Assembly (NCBI RefSeq): GCF_018397995.1
Contig: NZ_BBQH01000022.1
Location: 1 to 56,271 of the forward strand
Length of the DNA: 56,271 bases
Reading direction: 5' to 3'
DNA from: Rhizomonospora bruguierae
GTDB taxonomy: Bacteria; Actinomycetota; Actinomycetes; Mycobacteriales; Micromonosporaceae
The notes under the pieces are model-generated. The model was not told where the DNA came from, did no database searches, and was given only the letters and a program-made list of their open reading frames with translations. Positions 52,696 to 56,271 of this stretch are shown in pieces; position 1 is the stretch's first letter; every line of letters starts with the position of its first letter. The position numbers were made by a program, and so were the translations under genes.

Positions 52696-53808
52696 TCAGA
52701 GAAGAACCAGGTCGTCGCGGTGCACGACCTCGCGCTCGTACGCCGGCCCCAGCGCCGCGGCCAGCTCACCCGTGGAGCGCCCGAGCAGGCCGGGCAGCTC
52801 CACCGCATCGTAGTTGACCAGCCCGCGCGCCACGGAGGCCCCGCTCGCGGCGTCGACCAGGTCGACCGGGTCGCCGGCGGTGAACGCGCCGTCCACGGCG
52901 GTGATGCCGGCGGGCAGCAGCGACTTGCGGCGGTCCACGATGGCGCGCACGGCCCCCGGGTCCAGGTGCAGGCGGCCGCGGGGGGCGGTGGCGTGGGCCA
53001 GCCAGAACAGCCGGGCGGCGGGGCGCTCGCGGGCCCGGTGGAACAGCGTGCCGACCGGCTCGCCGGCGAGCGCGGCGGCGGCCAGCGGGGCCGCGGTGAG
53101 CACCACCGGGATGCCGGCGCCGGTCGCGATCCGGGCTGCCTCCACCTTGGTGACCATGCCGCCGGTGCCGACCCCGGCCCGCCCAGCCCGGCCGATCACC
53201 ACGCCGGCGAGATCCTCCTCGCCGCGCACCTCGCTCACCTTCCGGGTACCGGGCCGGGCCGGGTCGCCGGTGTACAGCGCGTCCACATCGGAGAGCAGGA
53301 GCAGCAGGTCGGCGTTGATCAGCGCGGCGACCAGCGCGGCGAGCCGGTCGTTGTCGCCGAACCGGATCTCGTCGGTGGCGACCGTGTCGTTCTCGTTCAC
53401 GATCGGCACCGTGCCGAGGTCGAGCAGCCGGCGCAGGGTCCGATATGCGTTGCGGTAGTGGGAGCGGCGGGTCACGTCGTCGACCGTGAGCAGCACCTGG
53501 CCGACCGTGCGCCCGTGCCGGGCGAACGCCTGCGCGTACCGGCCGATCAGCAGCCCCTGCCCGACGCTCGCCGCGGCCTGCTGGGTGGCCAGGTCGCGCG
53601 GGCGCCGGCGCAGGCCGAGCGGCGCCAGGCCGGCGGCGATCGCGCCGGAGGAGACCAGCACCACCTCGCGCCCGCCGGCGGCGAGCGCGTCGACCAGCCC
53701 GTCCACCCGCCCCTCGGCCAACCCGCCCCCGGCCGTGGTCAGCGAGGAGGAACCCACCTTCACCACGACCAGCCTGGCGTGGGAGACCTCGTCGCGCACG
53801 GTGCCCAT
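52696..53808 (-). CDS. proB: Glutamate 5-kinase
   Basis: 370 aa. Amino-acid-kinase domain (about 1-260) with [45 protein letters not shown] and [15 protein letters not shown], followed by a C-terminal PUA domain (about 280-365). It phosphorylates glutamate at the gamma-carboxylate, the first and feedback-controlled step of proline synthesis. Obg and rpmA, the common upstream partners in actinobacteria, are not adjacent here; the gene is divergent from an alkyltransferase-like gene. Confidence 0.95.
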   Translation of the reverse strand: MGTVRDEVSHARLVVVKVGSSSLTTAGGGLAEGRVDGLVDALAAGGREVVLVSSGAIAAGLAPLGLRRRPRDLATQQAAASVGQGLLIGRYAQAFARHGRTVGQVLLTVDDVTRRSHYRNAYRTLRRLLDLGTVPIVNENDTVATDEIRFGDNDRLAALVAALINADLLLLLSDVDALYTGDPARPGTRKVSEVRGEEDLAGVVIGRAGRAGVGTGGMVTKVEAARIATGAGIPVVLTAAPLAAAALAGEPVGTLFHRARERPAARLFWLAHATAPRGRLHLDPGAVRAIVDRRKSLLPAGITAVDGAFTAGDPVDLVDAASGASVARGLVNYDAVELPGLLGRSTGELAAALGPAYEREVVHRDDLVLL

Positions 53809-53932
53809 TCTCGTCCCTGCCGGCCGGCCGATTTAGGGTGCGTGCCGTGGAGTCCCAAGGAGTGGGTGGGCGCGAGGAGTGCCCGGAGCGGGTCAAGCAC
53901 CGCGGTCACGAGCCGGGTGTGAGGCGGAGCCG

Positions 53933-54247
53933 GTGAGTCCGGAGGAGTACGTGGAGGAGGTTCTCTGCCTCGTGGAGCGCATCCCACCCGGCCGGGTCAT
54001 GTCGTACGGCGCCATCGCCGACTATCTCGCCGAGCGCTCCGGGCGCGCGTCCGCCCGCCGGGTCGGCAGCATCATGGCCCAGTACGGCGGTGCGGTCCCC
54101 TGGTACCGGGTGGTCAGCGGGGCCGGCCGCCTGCCCCCCGGGCACGAGCAGGAGGCGCGCGCCCGCCTGATGGAGGAGGGCGTCGTGTTCCGGGGCCCGC
54201 GGGTGGCGATCGCCGACTACGCCTGGTGGCCCGAGGCGGCCGGTTAG
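53933..54247 (+). CDS. Alkyltransferase-like (ATL) DNA-binding protein, MGMT family
   Basis: 104 aa from GTG 53933 with GGCGGAG upstream. The fold matches the C-terminal DNA-binding domain of O6-alkylguanine alkyltransferase: IPPGRVMSYGAIADYL with the Arg-helix-turn-helix region RASARRVGSIMAQY. The usual active-site PCHRV is VPWYRVV here, so Trp replaces the nucleophilic Cys. It cannot accept alkyl groups but can flag O6-alkylguanine lesions for nucleotide excision repair, as known ATL proteins do. Its end overlaps the convergent transpeptidase gene by 4 nt. Confidence 0.9.
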   Translation: MSPEEYVEEVLCLVERIPPGRVMSYGAIADYLAERSGRASARRVGSIMAQYGGAVPWYRVVSGAGRLPPGHEQEARARLMEEGVVFRGPRVAIADYAWWPEAAG

Positions 54248-55641
54248 AGCAGCACGCCGACGCCGCCCCGGCGCGGGTCGCCGGCCGCGCCCGCGTGCGC
54301 GACCGCGCTGGCACCGCCGAAGTAGTGGTCGCGGTTGGGCCAGCGGGTGACCGCGTACCCCGCCGCGGCGAGCGCCGCCAGTTCGGTCTCCGGGTAGCCG
54401 GGCTCCGCGTGCACCCGCCCGCCGGCCGGGTGGAACCGGGGACGCGCGATCGCGGCCAGCGGGTCCAGGCCGTCCACGAGGATGCCGAGCAGCGTGTGGG
54501 TCAGCGCGGTGCGGATCCGGGAGGCGCCCGCCGAGCCGGCCGCGACCAGCAGGTTGCCCACCTCGTCGGTGACCACGAGCGGGCACATCATGGACGGCAT
54601 CCGGGCGCCGGGCGGCTGGTCGGGGGTCATCAGTTCGCCCTCGCCGAGCATCGAGTTGAGGTTCACGCCGAGCCCGGGCAGCCACACCCCGGAGCCGATG
54701 CCCAGGGTCGTGGTGATCACGCAGGCGTTGCCGTCCGGGTCCACCGCGCTGATGTTCGTGGTGTCCGGCGGGTGCTTCAGGCCCCGGTCCGGCAGCGCGC
54801 GCGCCACCGCGACGGCCCGGTCCGGGCGGGGCAGGTCGGCGAGGCCGGCGGGGAGGCTCGCGAGGCTGGCCACGGTTGCGTTCAGGTCGACCCGGCCGTG
54901 CACCCGGTGCCCGGCGAGCGTCGCGGTGGTCACCGGGCGCTCCAGCACCTCGTAGGCGGCCAGGTCTTCGGGGCCGAGGGCGCCGCCGCCGGCCCGGACC
55001 ACGTCCACCATGAGCTTGCCGATCCGGCCGGTGTAGAACGCCTCCGGCCCGTCGTCGGCGAGCACCGCCATCGTGGTGTCAAGACCCGGGTGGTAGAGGC
55101 GCTCGCCGCCGCGCAGGAGGCGGCCACCGGGCGTGTAGATCGCGGCCCCGTCGCCCGGGATCAGCGCCGGCGCGACCGCGGCGAGCGTGCCGACCTGCGG
55201 GGCGGGCAGCAGCGTGCCGGTGCGGGCCAGCATCAGGGCCGGCGCCACGACCCGGTGCCAGGGCAGGCGCCCCCACCGCCGGTGCAGTTCGCCGCAGCCG
55301 GCGGGCACGCCGGGCACCGCCACGCTGGCACCGCCGATCGAGAACGCCATCGGCACGCCGCCGAACGCCACCTCGATCGGGACCATGTCGCCCGCCACGC
55401 CGCCGTCCAGCCCGGGTACCGCGCAGAAGAAGTCCAGGCAGGTGACCGCGCCGGTGGTCGCGTCGTAGCAGGTGGCGAAGCCACCGCCGCCGATGCCGGT
55501 GAGCAGGCTCTCCGACGCGCTGGCCGCGAGGGTGGCCGCGACCGCCGCGTCCACGGCGGAGCCGCCGGCGGCCAGCACCCGCAGCCCGGCCTCGGCGGTG
55601 GCCGGGTGACCCGCCGCGACGCCCGCCCGGACGGTACCCAC
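54244..55641 (-). CDS. Gamma-glutamyltransferase family protein
   Basis: 465 aa from GTG 55641. N-terminal nucleophile hydrolase fold: GVAAGHPATAEAGLRVLAAG near the start and GIGGGGFATCYDATTG. The autoprocessing and catalytic Thr is in HPPDTTNISAVDPDGNAC, and the small subunit has LNSMLGEGELMTP and PSMMCPLVV. No signal peptide is seen, so it is probably cytosolic. It acts on gamma-glutamyl peptides or related amides. It is shorter than E. coli GGT (580 aa). With no glutathione in most actinobacteria, the substrate is open. Confidence 0.85.
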   Translation of the reverse strand: MGTVRAGVAAGHPATAEAGLRVLAAGGSAVDAAVAATLAASASESLLTGIGGGGFATCYDATTGAVTCLDFFCAVPGLDGGVAGDMVPIEVAFGGVPMAFSIGGASVAVPGVPAGCGELHRRWGRLPWHRVVAPALMLARTGTLLPAPQVGTLAAVAPALIPGDGAAIYTPGGRLLRGGERLYHPGLDTTMAVLADDGPEAFYTGRIGKLMVDVVRAGGGALGPEDLAAYEVLERPVTTATLAGHRVHGRVDLNATVASLASLPAGLADLPRPDRAVAVARALPDRGLKHPPDTTNISAVDPDGNACVITTTLGIGSGVWLPGLGVNLNSMLGEGELMTPDQPPGARMPSMMCPLVVTDEVGNLLVAAGSAGASRIRTALTHTLLGILVDGLDPLAAIARPRFHPAGGRVHAEPGYPETELAALAAAGYAVTRWPNRDHYFGGASAVAHAGAAGDPRRGGVGVLL

Positions 55642-55702
55642 GGACGCAGCGTAGTCGCCCGCTCGCCGGAGGTGGCGCGCTGCTCGGCCCGCTCCGGCGG
55701 AG

Positions 55703-55708
55703 TAGGTT
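55703..55708 (+). promoter_or_regulatory. Candidate leaderless -10 of the nuoB-type gene
   Basis: TAGGTT is followed by 7 nt (GTGAGGC) and GTG 55716. GTGAGG could also act as a weak Shine-Dalgarno site. Confidence 0.35.
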
Positions 55709-55715
55709 GTGAGGC

Positions 55716-56264
55716 GTGGCCGGACTGCCTGGTGTGCTCGGTGAGCCGATCAAGTTCGTGCTGAACTGGGGCCGCCGCTACTCCCTCTGGGTGTTCAACT
55801 TCGGCCTGGCCTGCTGCGCCATCGAGTTCATCGCCACCAGCATGGGCCGGCACGACTTCATCCGGCTCGGCGTGATCCCGTTCGCCCACGGCCCCCGGCA
55901 GGCGGACCTGATGGTCGTCTCCGGCACGGTCACCGACAAGATGGCGCCGGCCATCAAGCGCCTCTACGACCAGATGCCCGAACCCAAGTACGTCATCTCG
56001 TTCGGCGCCTGCGCCAACTGCGGCGGCCCGTACTGGGATTCGTACTCGGTGACCAAGGGCGTGGACCAGCTCATCCCCGTGGACGTGTACGTGCCGGGCT
56101 GCCCGCCCCGCCCCGAGGCGCTGCTGCACGGGATCCTGCGGCTCCAGGAGAAGATCGCGGCCGAGCAGTCGGGCCTGGGCGGGGTGCCTCGCCCCGATCC
56201 GCTCGCGGCACCGGTCGACGTCGCCGCCCTGACCGCGCCCCCGGTCCGCCCGCCGGCGCGGTAG
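55716..56264 (+). CDS. nuoB: NADH-quinone oxidoreductase subunit B (NuoB) paralogue
   Basis: 182 aa from GTG 55716. The four ligands of the N2 iron-sulfur cluster are present: Cys33 and Cys34 in [10 protein letters not shown], Cys99 in [17 protein letters not shown] and Cys129 in [13 protein letters not shown]2 passes electrons to quinone in complex I. The C-terminal 30 residues are a Pro/Ala-rich extension beyond the core. No nuoA precedes it (the transpeptidase gene is divergent), so this is likely the start of a partial or second nuo cluster that continues past the window. Confidence 0.9.
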   Translation: MAGLPGVLGEPIKFVLNWGRRYSLWVFNFGLACCAIEFIATSMGRHDFIRLGVIPFAHGPRQADLMVVSGTVTDKMAPAIKRLYDQMPEPKYVISFGACANCGGPYWDSYSVTKGVDQLIPVDVYVPGCPPRPEALLHGILRLQEKIAAEQSGLGGVPRPDPLAAPVDVAALTAPPVRPPAR

Positions 56265-56271
56265 CGGCGGG

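Overview
The window is about 56 kb of very GC-rich actinobacterial chromosome. I did not compute base composition, but third codon positions are almost always G or C, GTG starts are common, and several start codons sit 6-8 nt after a TANNNT hexamer, as in leaderless actinobacterial mRNAs. Gene order (DEAD-box helicase, MiaE-like ferritin, DUF3107, TetR, alpha/beta hydrolase, DUF3152, MoeZ) and protein style fit a Micromonosporaceae-type organism (Micromonospora/Actinoplanes group). That placement is inference from family knowledge. I see no rRNA, tRNA, CRISPR, intact transposase or biosynthetic megasynthase.

Layout. 1-2 kb: tail of a Rho-like terminator factor, then a compact redox triad (sulfite-oxidase-like molybdoenzyme, FAD/NAD reductase, CxxC zinc-ribbon DUF6510 protein). 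2-5.4 kb: SecA2 and an aldo/keto reductase. 5.4-8.4 kb (minus): glycosidase-like GHL10 protein, a divergent sigma factor with an internal 33-bp duplication, and a lysine-methyltransferase-like enzyme. 8.4-10.5 kb: a lower-GC accessory pocket with small secreted proteins and fragments of broken genes. 10.5-21 kb: old yellow enzyme, DUF456 membrane protein, BON-methyltransferase fusion, a beta-phosphoglucomutase/GH65 phosphorylase pair, a sugar-binding lipoprotein, an M28 membrane peptidase, an inositol-phosphatase-family enzyme and a dead DUF5753 regulator.

21-28.4 kb is signalling: a REC-PP2C phosphatase, CHASE3 histidine kinase and Rcp1-type receiver in one overlapping operon; a DUF2218 protein; a MacS/MacR-like two-component pair; and an XRE regulator divergent from an SDR across a palindrome. 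28.3-36 kb: a GCS2-family ligase, a secreted coiled-coil/VldE-like protein coupled to a membrane spermidine-synthase-like protein, a Tat-exported glycerophosphodiesterase and a RecQ helicase with a phosphoribosyltransferase-like tail. 36-38.4 kb: a copper-type operator, a CopZ chaperone, a membrane-anchored His-containing protein and a second PP2C phosphatase.

38.4-50.5 kb is a housekeeping neighbourhood: methyltransferase, DEAD-box helicase, MiaE-like protein, DUF3107, TetR, an 833-aa Pro/Ala-rich protein with a conserved C-terminal module, an alpha/beta hydrolase, twin DUF3152 metalloprotease-like proteins and MoeZ. 50.5-56.3 kb: a terpene-cyclase-fold repeat protein, proB-proA, an alkyltransferase-like DNA repair protein, a gamma-glutamyltransferase and a NuoB subunit at the window edge.
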